Origin: an uncultured Gammaproteobacteria bacterium
GTDB lineage: Bacteria; Pseudomonadota; Gammaproteobacteria; Steroidobacterales; GCA-2729495
Direction: 5' to 3'
Length of the DNA: 33,720 nt
Assembly (NCBI GenBank): GCA_937958785.1
Contig: CALGMY010000269.1
Location: forward strand, 1-33,720
The notes under the pieces are model-generated. The model saw nothing but the letters and a program-made list of their open reading frames with translations, was not told the origin of the DNA and did not search any database. Both the position numbers and the translations under genes were made by a program. Position 1 is the stretch's first letter, and each line of letters starts with the position of its first letter. This document shows positions 1-7,387 of this stretch, one piece after another.

Positions 1-332
1 CCGAGATTCCGGCCCGGGGCCTGTCCCGGCTCGCCGGCACGGAGATCCCGAGCTTCCCGGACACGGAGCAGACCTTCGCGGAGCTGCGGGCCCGGATCGA
101 GCGTGCCCGGGTCCACATCGCGGCACTGCCCGACGCGGCCATCGACGCGGACCCCGACCGGGAGCTCACCGTGCCCATGGGCAAGGAACAGCGCACCTTC
201 ACCCGCATCAACTACCTGCAGCGCTTCGTGCTGCCGAACCTCTATTTCCACACCACCGCCACGTACCTGATCCTCCGGCACATGGGGGTCGAGATCGGCA
301 AGCTGGATTTCCTGGCGGCGCCGCCGCGTTAG
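1..332 (+). CDS. DUF1993 family protein, C-terminal part (5' end outside window)
   Basis: The open frame enters from the left edge (first full codon at base 3) and ends at TAG 330-332, giving about 109 C-terminal residues. The sequence has the late-family pattern 'FTRINYLQRFVLPNLYFH', then a helix with 'LRHMGVEIGKLDFL', which matches how DUF1993 proteins end. DUF1993 proteins are small, cytosolic, all-helical proteins of about 170 residues and unknown biochemical role, related in fold to DinB-like four-helix bundles. No start, promoter or upstream neighbour is visible. A hairpin with a T-rich tail lies about 45 bases downstream and may end its transcript. The family call is from motif recognition; no function can be given. 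Confidence 0.75.
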   Translation, partial: EIPARGLSRLAGTEIPSFPDTEQTFAELRARIERARVHIAALPDAAIDADPDRELTVPMGKEQRTFTRINYLQRFVLPNLYFHTTATYLILRHMGVEIGKLDFLAAPPR

Positions 333-498
333 GGGCGTGGCGGCCTGATCAGGCGCGGGGGGGGGCGGGGCCGGGGCCCCGCGGGGGCTGGGGGGGGGCT
401 CCGCGGGGGGGGTTCTTCTTTTCGTTGTCCGTCGCGGGCAGAGTCTGGTCGCGCGACATGACAGACGTATTGCGGGAACGGCGTCGCCGGCTCGCCCG
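333..498. other. Intergenic region with long guanine tracts
   Basis: The stretch between two convergent genes contains runs of 9, 4, 4, 5, 9 and 8 consecutive G on the + strand between 357 and 412, broken by only a few C or T. This far exceeds what the local GC content would give and is strongly G-quadruplex-prone on the + strand. A CCCCGCGG/CCGCGGGG stem lies inside it. No coding signal was seen. Homopolymer G runs are also a common place for base-call or assembly error, so exact run lengths should not be trusted. Confidence 0.7.
377..420 (+). terminator. Possible intrinsic terminator of the DUF1993 gene
   Basis: CCCCGCGG at 377-384 pairs perfectly with CCGCGGGG at 401-408, possibly extended inward by a G-U and a G-C pair. 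The stem is followed by four G and the T-rich stretch TTCTTCTTTT. Position (downstream of the + gene) and layout fit Rho-independent termination. The extra G run between stem and T tract, and competition from quadruplex folding, make the call uncertain. Confidence 0.4.
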
Positions 499-1716
499 CT
501 AGTGGCCCACCGGCACCGCGTCTGCGAACACCCCGGGGCTGCCGGCTTCCTGGTACAGCACGGTCGCGCGCACGCCGTCCGCCGCCGCGATGTCGGGCAG
601 GCCGTCATCGTCGAGGTCGCCGATGGCGACGCCGAGCGGGCCGTAGAAGCCCGGGTAGCTGGTGGCCGTCAGGAACTGCCCGGCGGTGACCGGGTCCTGC
701 AGCAGGACCTTCACCGCGCCCCGGTGACCTCCGGCGTCGGCCACCACCAGGTCGGGACGGCTGTCCGCGTTCAGGTCACCCACGGCTAGGTGCACCGGCC
801 GGCTGCCGGCGGCGTAGGTCACCGGCGCCAGGAACACGGCGGGCTGCACGCCATCCTGCAGGAGGACCGACAGCCCGGCCGTGCCCAGGCCCTGGAGTCC
901 CGGGCCTTCGTTCACCAGCACCAGGTCGGGGCGGGTGTCGGCATTCAGGTCCGCTATCCGGACGGACAGGGGTTCCGTGCCGGCCGGGTAGCTCACCGGC
1001 GCCAGGAACTGCCGGTCGACGACCGGATCCTGCAGCAGCACGGCGATGGCGCCGTTGCTGCCCGAGGAATCCTGCACGGCCACGGCGATGTCGGCCCGAC
1101 CGTCGGCGTTGAGGTCCCCCACGGCGACGGACGTGACCGGGCGGTCGGTGGCCAGGGCGACCGGCGGGTCGAAGGTGCCCGGGTTGCCCGGGTCCCCCCA
1201 GGCGACGTAGGCGCTGCCATCGGTCTCGAAGCTGGCGATGACGAGGTCCGTGGCCCCGTCGTCGTCCAGGTCGCCGGTCGCGAGGTCCAGGGAGGCGCCG
1301 CCGGCGTCGACCGACTCCGGCGCCAGGAAGCTGCCCGGCGCCGCCACGTCCTGCCGGAGCACGGTCACGTCGGCCGAGCCGACGTTGGCCACGAGCACGT
1401 CCGGGTCCGGCGCGCCGTCGAGGCTCGCGAGCGCCAGGGTGGCCGGGCTGAAGCCCGCGGTGACCTGGTCGCCGGGCACGAAGCCATCCGCAGCGGTCGC
1501 GTCATGCAGCAGGACGGACACGAGCCCCGGATCCGCCGCCCCGTACACCACCCGCGTGGAGGCCACCACCAGGTCCGGCTCCCCGTCGGCGTCCATGTCG
1601 GCGATGGCCACCGAGTTCGGCACGTCGTAGGACGGGAAGACCGGGTCGTCGTCGTCGCAGCCCGCGAGGGCCAGCCCCGAAAGAAGGATGAAACCTGCTG
1701 CGCCACGTCTGGACAT
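499..1716 (-). CDS. FG-GAP (VCBS) seven-repeat beta-propeller lipoprotein
   Basis: A 405-residue exported lipoprotein if started at ATG 1716. An in-frame TTG at 1743 is possible, but the ATG places the signal peptide correctly (basic MSRR, hydrophobic stretch, lipobox LALAGC with lipidated Cys20). Cys20 is followed by four Asp; under the E. coli Lol rule Asp at +2 retains a lipoprotein in the inner membrane. The mature part is seven FG-GAP units with Ca2+-loop motifs of the type DLNADGRPD ending near residues 48, 106, 157, 209, 264, 322 and 375, a period of 51-58 residues. Seven is the number needed to close an integrin-alpha-like propeller. There is no enzymatic domain, so a binding or scaffold role is inferred. 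It is downstream of vapC on the same strand, after a gap of about 90 bases. Confidence 0.85.
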   Translation of the reverse strand: MSRRGAAGFILLSGLALAGCDDDDPVFPSYDVPNSVAIADMDADGEPDLVVASTRVVYGAADPGLVSVLLHDATAADGFVPGDQVTAGFSPATLALASLDGAPDPDVLVANVGSADVTVLRQDVAAPGSFLAPESVDAGGASLDLATGDLDDDGATDLVIASFETDGSAYVAWGDPGNPGTFDPPVALATDRPVTSVAVGDLNADGRADIAVAVQDSSGSNGAIAVLLQDPVVDRQFLAPVSYPAGTEPLSVRIADLNADTRPDLVLVNEGPGLQGLGTAGLSVLLQDGVQPAVFLAPVTYAAGSRPVHLAVGDLNADSRPDLVVADAGGHRGAVKVLLQDPVTAGQFLTATSYPGFYGPLGVAIGDLDDDGLPDIAAADGVRATVLYQEAGSPGVFADAVPVGH

Positions 1717-1807
1717 GTCTGTTATCCCGTCTGGCCGTTGCAAAAGCGCGCTTGACCGCCGCGGCTATTCAACCGCATTGGCGAACCGGCCGCCAGCGCC
1801 TGTCACC

Positions 1808-2209
1808 CTAGGTCCAATTCTCAACTGCCAGCCCCGGCAGGTGCCGGAAGTGGCGCTGGTTGTTGGTCACGAGCACGGCGCCCAGAGAGCGGGCGTGGGC
1901 CGCGATCATGAGATCCATGTTGCCAACGGGTTTGCCAGCGCGTTCGACGTGCGCGCGGATCTCGGCGTAGTGCAGCGCCGCGGCCCGGTCCGATTCCCGC
2001 ACGACAAGACGGTCCAGGAAGTCCTCGACATCCATGAGGATCTCCGGGCGGGCCGGGTGCCGCGCGGCGCCGTACCGCAGCTCGGCCTCGGTGACCGCGG
2101 AGATCGCAAGCCCGTCGCCGCCCAAGGAGCGGAAGCGGTCGCGGACCTTCGTGGGCCGACGTCGGATGATGTAGCTCGAGATGTCGGTATCGAGCAGGTA
2201 ACCGGTCAC
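1808..2209 (-). CDS. vapC: VapC-family PIN-domain toxin ribonuclease
   Basis: A 133-residue single PIN domain. Family VapC proteins are Mg2+-dependent endoribonucleases that cleave tRNA or rRNA and stop growth when not bound by VapB. The acidic site is visible: Asp7 in LLDTDISSYI, Glu43 in AELRYGA, Asp99 in NMDLMIAAHA, and the TNN segment at 115-117 in place of the usual fourth acidic residue. The start is GTG 2209, overlapping the antitoxin stop by four bases (GTGA), so translation is probably coupled. Length is typical for the FitB/VapC type. The toxin looks intact; its RNA target cannot be read from sequence. Confidence 0.9.
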   Translation of the reverse strand: MTGYLLDTDISSYIIRRRPTKVRDRFRSLGGDGLAISAVTEAELRYGAARHPARPEILMDVEDFLDRLVVRESDRAAALHYAEIRAHVERAGKPVGNMDLMIAAHARSLGAVLVTNNQRHFRHLPGLAVENWT

Positions 2210-2445
2210 GGCCGGCCGCGCCGACGCTGGGGCGGGCTGTCGGCGCGCTCGACGAGGAAGTCAGCGGAAACCCGCGGGGTTGCCGCGAAGAAGTCGTCCC
2301 AGCCCGCGGTCTTGGGCGTCAGGATCACCTTGTCGCCGTCCCGCGCGACCAGCACCTCGGTACCCTCGAACCGGTACTTCGCCGGGAGGCGTACGGCCTG
2401 GCTGCGGCCATTCATGAACAGCTTGGCGGTGTCGACGGGTTTCAC
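2206..2445 (-). CDS. vapB: VapB-family antitoxin (SpoVT/AbrB-type DNA binding)
   Basis: A 79-residue antitoxin. Residues about 5-50 carry the AbrB/MazE-like swapped-hairpin domain with the typical run TAKLFMNGRSQAVRLP, then EGTEVLVARDGDKVILTPK. The C-terminal part, basic and rich in Arg/Pro (about 55-79), is where VapB tails usually wrap around VapC. Translation starts at GTG 2445 with a good ribosome site (AGGAG about 7 bases upstream). It precedes vapC with a four-base overlap, the standard antitoxin-first order. VapB-VapC complexes normally repress their own promoter, and an AT-rich palindrome 44-61 bases upstream is a good operator candidate. Confidence 0.9.
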   Translation of the reverse strand: MKPVDTAKLFMNGRSQAVRLPAKYRFEGTEVLVARDGDKVILTPKTAGWDDFFAATPRVSADFLVERADSPPQRRRGRP

Positions 2446-2488
2446 GGGGTTGCTCCTGTCAGGCGCCCCATATTCCCCCGCCGCTGGG

Positions 2489-2508
2489 TATATATCAAGA
2501 TATATATC
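2489..2508 (-). promoter_or_regulatory. Candidate vapBC operator/promoter palindrome
   Basis: TATATATC (2489-2496) and GATATATA (2499-2506) form a perfect 8-bp inverted repeat with a 2-base spacer, and TATATATC recurs directly at 2501-2508. It stands out as almost pure A/T in a GC-rich region, just upstream of vapB, and contains TATATA sequence that could serve as a -10 box. AbrB-type antitoxins commonly bind such short inverted repeats. The role is inferred from position and symmetry. Confidence 0.55.
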
Positions 2509-2539
2509 AGGCTGTTTGGTGGAGATTTGCCGTCAACGG

Positions 2540-3394
2540 CTAGGCCGCCAGGGCCTGCTGCATGCTCGCGATGTCGGGCTGGCTGGCGGCCATCAGGTCC
2601 ATGAAGCTGCCCTTGCCCAGGTTCACCCGCTGGAGCAGGAACTCCGCGTCCGGGTGCTGGACGCGCAGGGCCGGCTCCGCCTCGAGGCGGCGGCTGAGCT
2701 TGGCGGCGGAGAGCAGCCGGGTGAGCGGTTCGAGGTCGGCGGACCCGCCATCCAGCAGATAGTCCTGGTTCTCGACGGCCTCGCAGATGCGCTGGGGCAG
2801 GCCCCAGGCTTCCAGGATCGCCTTGCCGATGACGGGCTGCCAGGTCTCCAGCGTGTAAGCGAAGCCCGGGTCCTGGCGGATCGTGGGGTCGATCCGGTGG
2901 GCGTGCATCAGGATGTAGAGCCGGCCGATGGAGTGCAACAGGCCTGCCATCATCGCCTCGTCGGGCTGGCGCCCGAAGGCCTGCTTCGCCACCGCGTAGC
3001 AGATGGAGGCCACCTCGTTGCTGGTCTTCCAGACCTGCTCCAGGTCCGGGCGGATCGCCCCGAGCGAGTTGTCCCGGCTCAGCTGGCGCAGGGCGAACGC
3101 CGTCGAGACCGTCCGTACCAGGTTGAAGCCCAGCCGGTTGACGGCGTTGTTCAGGCTCGCGACCGGCGTGCCCCCCGGGTTCATGGCCGCGGAGTTCGCC
3201 ATCTGCATGAAGCGGGCGGCGAGCACCGGCTCCGACTGGACGATGCCGACGATGTCCCGGATGGTGGTCTTGTCGGAAAGCAGGGCGATCTGCAGCTGGC
3301 GCACGACCTGCGGGAACGCCGGCAGGTCCAGCTCCGGCTTCAGGTTGGCCGCAAGCTGCTGCACGAACTGGAAAGTCCGGGAATCCGTCGTCAT
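2540..3394 (-). CDS. HDOD domain protein (putative signalling output protein)
   Basis: A 284-residue cytosolic protein that is mainly one HDOD domain (about residues 20-220). Visible family features are LPAFPQVVRQL, the segment around DIVGIVQSEPVLAARFMQMANSA, then NAVNRLGFNLVRTVSTAFAL and GLLHSIGRLYIL. HDOD domains resemble HD phosphohydrolases but usually lack the metal-binding His/Asp set. They act as interaction modules in regulatory systems such as c-di-GMP, chemotaxis and surface-attachment control. No output or receiver domain is attached here. It follows the subtilase gene on the same strand after 56 bases and starts at ATG 3394 without a strong ribosome site. Partner and pathway are unknown. 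Confidence 0.85.
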   Translation of the reverse strand: MTTDSRTFQFVQQLAANLKPELDLPAFPQVVRQLQIALLSDKTTIRDIVGIVQSEPVLAARFMQMANSAAMNPGGTPVASLNNAVNRLGFNLVRTVSTAFALRQLSRDNSLGAIRPDLEQVWKTSNEVASICYAVAKQAFGRQPDEAMMAGLLHSIGRLYILMHAHRIDPTIRQDPGFAYTLETWQPVIGKAILEAWGLPQRICEAVENQDYLLDGGSADLEPLTRLLSAAKLSRRLEAEPALRVQHPDAEFLLQRVNLGKGSFMDLMAASQPDIASMQQALAA

Positions 3395-3450
3395 GGTTCG
3401 CGCCCCGAGAGAACGTCAGTTGCCCCCGGCAAGTATCGGGGTGCCGGCCG

Positions 3451-6400
3451 TCAGGGTGCGGTGATCTCGATCACGGTCTGGTCCAGGATCGTCGCGCCGT
3501 CGCCATGGCTGACGAGACCGAGGTACAGGCCCGGCTCCAGGTCCTGCCAGTTCACGGTGAGGGTGGCGTCAATGCCGGCCGAGACGCTGTTGGGCGCCTC
3601 CGCGCTGGCATTGCCCCGGTCAGCGCCCACCGTCCAGACGAACAGCCGGAAGGTGGCCATGCCCGCCGGCGCCTCGTAACCGTGCACGTCCACGTAGTAC
3701 TCGCCCGCGGGCACGAACGCCTCGCCCGGGGCCGGGACCACATTGATCATCTCGTCGGACGCGAGCCCCACGCTCGCCTCGCCATCGGCGTCGCAGGTGG
3801 TGAAGCCCGGGCAGCGGTACAGGTAGAGGTCCAGGTCGGCGCCAGGGCTGCTGTTCAGGTTCGTAAGGGCGACGCGAAGGTACCGGGTGCCGGCCGGCAC
3901 GATGATCGGGATCCGGCGCACGTTCGGTGCCGGCTCGCCCGCCGAGGGCTGCACGAACGCGTATTCCGGGTCGCCCGCCACGCTGGCCGTGAAGAGCGGC
4001 AGGTACTCCTCCGGCTGGCCCTCACCGCTCGCCTCGAGGCCACTGATGACCGGCTCGAAGCTGCCGGAATAGCCGACCCGCACCGGCACGTCGACCGAAC
4101 CTGCCGCCCCGCTCCCGCGGACCACCACCGGCGCTGCGAACGGCAGGGCGCGGATCGCGAGCGGTGACCGGACCACGCTGTCGCTGCCGGTCCAGGTCAG
4201 TGCCCCGAACTGCCACGCGTCGAAATCGGTTCCCGAGGTGGCGAGCCGGACCTCGAAGTCGGCGCTCTCCCCCGCCCCGAGGGACAGCACGGCGGGTTCC
4301 ACGGTCACGTCGATGGTGGAGGGCGCCGACACGCTGGCCGTGAACAGGCCGGCCTCGCCGACATTCGTCACCCGGCGGCGCACCACCTGGGCGCTCACCA
4401 GCTCGTTGACGGCGATGGACGGCTGGTTCAGGTCGGTGGCGCCGGTGGGCAGCCCGGCGCCGGCCAGCGCGGCGCAGTCCACGCCGTCCCGGGGGGCGTC
4501 CTGGCCGCAGAGGAAGGCGTCGAAGTCGGCGGTGGTGGCGTCGTATACGAGGCCCGGCGCCACGGCCGCGTTCGGCACGATGTGGCCGCCGCCGAAGTCG
4601 AAGGGGTCGGCGGCCGTGCGGTTGTCTTCCTTGCGGATATCCTGGCGCGCCGTGGTCACGAGGGCCGAGCGCAGCGCCGCGGGGCTCCAGTCCGGATGGG
4701 CCTCCTTGAGCAGGGCCGCGACGCCCGCCACGTGGGGCACCGCCATGGAGGTGCCGGACAGGTACTGGAAGCGCTCGCCCCGCACGTTGTTGGCCACGTC
4801 CGGGGTATGGCCGGCCAGGATGTCCACGCCGGGGGCCGTGACGTCCGGCTTCAGCACGTCCGGCAGCCAGGCGCTCGGGCCCCGGGATGAGAAGCCCTGC
4901 ATCTGGTTGCCCTGGTCCCGCACGGTGAGGAACACCCGGCTGTCCAGGGTCACCTCCACCGGGTCCTCGTCCACCAGCCGCTCCAGCAGCAGCTGGCCGT
5001 CGGCCTGGCCGATCATGAGCGCCGGGATCCGGACCGAGTTCCGGGTTCCCGTCATCACGATGGGCTCGCCCTGGTTGTTGAAGACGAGGACCGCCTGGGC
5101 GCCCGCCACCTGGGCATTGCGGATCTTCACCTCGAAATCGCAGCCCCCGCGCTGGATGAAGGCGACCTGGTCCTTGATCTCCGCCTCGTTCCGCAGGGTC
5201 TCGCAGCCGTCGAAAGTGCTGCCGGCAAGGCCGTCGAAGGTCCCGACGGTGCCGTCGTCGGCGAGGATCAGGCGGAGCGTCAGCGGCCCTTCGTCCCGGA
5301 GGCGGGGCGTGAACATGGCCTCGACCGCCGGGTAGTCCTTCTTCACGCTCGCGGGGCTGTTCACCCGGATCGCCTCCCGGTAGCGGTCACCCCGCCGGCT
5401 GGAGGCCCCCACGGCCACCACCCAGGGCGCCGCCGCCGGTGAATTCACGGTGCCGGGCAGCGGGCCTTCGTTACCGGCCGCGGCCACGGTGAGCACGCCC
5501 GCGTCGGCGGCCGCGAGCAGGGCCAGGTCGTCCGCATCGGTGATGCCGTCGTTGCTGCCCACCGAGTAGTTGATGATGTCCACGCCGTCCGCCACCGCGT
5601 CGTCGATGGCCCGCGCCAGGTCGGCGGTGCTGCAGGTGCCACGGAGTGCGCCGGGCTCGAGCCAGCAGGCCTTGTAGACGGCGATCCGGGCCCGCGGCGC
5701 GATGCCGGCGATGCGCGCGACCTCCGTGCCCGCCAGGGTCGCCGCCACGGAATTGCCGGCTGCCGTGGTGGCGATGTGGGTGCCGTGGCCGTCCGCGTCC
5801 CGGGGCGAGATGAACTCGTTGTCGTCCAGCTCGAACCTGCTCTCCGGGTCGAGGAAGCCGTCGACGTAGAAGCGGGCGCCGATCACCTTGTTGTCGCAAT
5901 AGGTCGTGAGGAAGCGCTCGCCGGTCTCGCACTGGCCGCGCCAGCCGGGCAGGGGGTTGTACATCAGGCGGTCCGGACGGTTCTTGTAGCGCTGGCAGAG
6001 CCAGAGGCCGAGCAGGGAATTCTGGCCCCAGCCCGTACGGCACAACCGGGGCCGCCTGGCCGGCTCCTTGTCGAGCAGCCCGGGGTGCCGGGGGGCGATG
6101 CCGCTGTCGATCACGCCGATCACGATGTCCTCGCCCCGCAGGCCGAGTGCCCGGCGCAGTCCGGTGGTGGCGTTGTTCAGACCGAGGAAGCTCGCGCTGG
6201 CGTTGGTCGAGACGGACTTCGGACGGTCTTCCCAGACATTGCGCACGTCCTTGCGGGACCGGAGCTTGCGGGCCTGGGCCGGCGTGAGCCGCGCCGCAAA
6301 GCCGTTCAGGGCATAGCGGTAGCTGTAGAGCTTCTCGCCCTCGGCTCCCACCATCCGTAGCGCGTCGTCGTGGCTGGCGGCAAGGCGCTCGGCGTGCCGC

Positions 6401-6675
6401 CGCACGGCGGGGGCGTCGGCATCGAAGCGGCGCCGGCGCGGCTGGCCGGCCGTCCGGCCGGCGGCCCTGGCCTCGCGCCGGACCGTGCCCGGGTCGAGGG
6501 CAGGATCGCTGGCCGCCGCGGGCGCCTGCAGCTGGACGATGTAGACGCGCCGCCCTTCGCCCTCCCCGCCGGTCGACAACGGGCGCAGGGGCGAGCCGGC
6601 GGTCACGCGGTCGGTGGCCGCGAGGCCGGGCGAGGACAGGGCCAGAGTCAGCAGCAGGGAGAACAGGCGTCGCAC
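3451..6675 (-). CDS. Secreted S8 (subtilisin-like) serine protease with inserted PA domain
   Basis: A 1074-residue exported protease starting at GTG 6675, with a signal peptide ending near LSSPGLAA. Residues about 40-155 look like an I9-type propeptide/inhibitor. The S8 catalytic triad is intact: Asp190 in VIGVIDSGIAP, His297 in DADGHGTHIA and Ser643 in LSGTSMAVPHVAG, with oxyanion Asn402 in AAAGNEGP. A PA (protease-associated) domain is inserted at about 485-575. The Asp-His spacing is long, about 107 residues, with several Cys that may form disulfides. After the catalytic core come an Fn3-like domain (about 720-830) and further beta-rich domains, perhaps including a PPC-like one, for surface or substrate binding. 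No sorting or membrane anchor is evident. It likely degrades extracellular protein. Confidence 0.92.
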   Translation of the reverse strand: MRRLFSLLLTLALSSPGLAATDRVTAGSPLRPLSTGGEGEGRRVYIVQLQAPAAASDPALDPGTVRREARAAGRTAGQPRRRRFDADAPAVRRHAERLAASHDDALRMVGAEGEKLYSYRYALNGFAARLTPAQARKLRSRKDVRNVWEDRPKSVSTNASASFLGLNNATTGLRRALGLRGEDIVIGVIDSGIAPRHPGLLDKEPARRPRLCRTGWGQNSLLGLWLCQRYKNRPDRLMYNPLPGWRGQCETGERFLTTYCDNKVIGARFYVDGFLDPESRFELDDNEFISPRDADGHGTHIATTAAGNSVAATLAGTEVARIAGIAPRARIAVYKACWLEPGALRGTCSTADLARAIDDAVADGVDIINYSVGSNDGITDADDLALLAAADAGVLTVAAAGNEGPLPGTVNSPAAAPWVVAVGASSRRGDRYREAIRVNSPASVKKDYPAVEAMFTPRLRDEGPLTLRLILADDGTVGTFDGLAGSTFDGCETLRNEAEIKDQVAFIQRGGCDFEVKIRNAQVAGAQAVLVFNNQGEPIVMTGTRNSVRIPALMIGQADGQLLLERLVDEDPVEVTLDSRVFLTVRDQGNQMQGFSSRGPSAWLPDVLKPDVTAPGVDILAGHTPDVANNVRGERFQYLSGTSMAVPHVAGVAALLKEAHPDWSPAALRSALVTTARQDIRKEDNRTAADPFDFGGGHIVPNAAVAPGLVYDATTADFDAFLCGQDAPRDGVDCAALAGAGLPTGATDLNQPSIAVNELVSAQVVRRRVTNVGEAGLFTASVSAPSTIDVTVEPAVLSLGAGESADFEVRLATSGTDFDAWQFGALTWTGSDSVVRSPLAIRALPFAAPVVVRGSGAAGSVDVPVRVGYSGSFEPVISGLEASGEGQPEEYLPLFTASVAGDPEYAFVQPSAGEPAPNVRRIPIIVPAGTRYLRVALTNLNSSPGADLDLYLYRCPGFTTCDADGEASVGLASDEMINVVPAPGEAFVPAGEYYVDVHGYEAPAGMATFRLFVWTVGADRGNASAEAPNSVSAGIDATLTVNWQDLEPGLYLGLVSHGDGATILDQTVIEITAP

Positions 6676-6811
6676 GTGGGGTCCGTGGATTCTTATTGTC
6701 CGGCAGGGAGTTAGCCGATTCTGTTAAGTCGGGAGCCTAGCACAGCACGGGGCGTCGGCAGAAGTAGACTGCTTATCTACAGTATTACGACACCGTATTG
6801 TCAGTTCCGAC

Positions 6812-7384
6812 TCAACCTGCCCGGACCAGGGCGCCCGTGGCCGCGACCCGGATCTCGCTGGGGCCCCGGGCACCCCCGGTGGCGCCGCCCACCACCCGGT
6901 CCAGGGCCGGGCCGAAGACGGCCCGCACCGCGAGCGCCGACCGGGCCGGCGGCTTTCCCCGCCGGTTGGCGCTGGTGGAGACGAGGGGCAGGCCGGCGGC
7001 CCGGCACAGCCCGGCCGCCACCGGGTGCCGGGTCACACGCACGGCGACCGTGTCCCGGCCCCCCGTGATCCAGTCGGGCGTGAGCGCCCCCGCCGTGGTC
7101 AGCCAGGTGAGGGCCGGTGCGTCCGACCGGTCCCGGAGCCGGCGCTCCTCGGCGGGTGTCGGGTCGATCCAGCCCACGAGCTGGTCCAGGCTGGCGGCAA
7201 TCAGGATGAGGCCCGCAGCGACGGGACGTTGCTTGAGGCGGAGCAGGTGGGCCACCGCCGCTGCATCGTCGGGCCGGCAACCCAGCCCATAGACGCCTTC
7301 GGTCGGATAGGCGATGACGCCGCCCGCCCGGAGGACCGCGCCGGCCTGCCGGAGTCGCGGGGCCAGGTAGCCGCCCGCCGCCAT
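6812..7384 (-). CDS. tsaC: L-threonylcarbamoyladenylate synthase (TsaC/YrdC)
   Basis: A 190-residue cytosolic enzyme, the same length as E. coli TsaC. It makes threonylcarbamoyl-AMP from Thr, bicarbonate and ATP, the first step of t6A37 formation on ANN-decoding tRNAs. The Sua5/YciO/YrdC fold is shown by YPTEGVYGLGC near residue 27, the KQRP segment that binds ATP/Thr, and the conserved STSANRRGKP late in the protein. The additional Sua5 domain is absent, so it is the short TsaC form. ATG 7384 lies 3 bases after the topA stop on the same strand, so it is almost certainly expressed from the topA operon. Confidence 0.92.
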   Translation of the reverse strand: MAAGGYLAPRLRQAGAVLRAGGVIAYPTEGVYGLGCRPDDAAAVAHLLRLKQRPVAAGLILIAASLDQLVGWIDPTPAEERRLRDRSDAPALTWLTTAGALTPDWITGGRDTVAVRVTRHPVAAGLCRAAGLPLVSTSANRRGKPPARSALAVRAVFGPALDRVVGGATGGARGPSEIRVAATGALVRAG

Positions 7385-7387
7385 CGG

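Noticed and set aside
6676..6811. Small RNA or riboswitch in the gap between tsaC and the subtilase gene
   Set aside because: Only a 5-bp inverted repeat (GTAGA/TCTAC) and weak promoter-like matches are present; no conserved RNA architecture was recognised. It probably holds the subtilase promoter.
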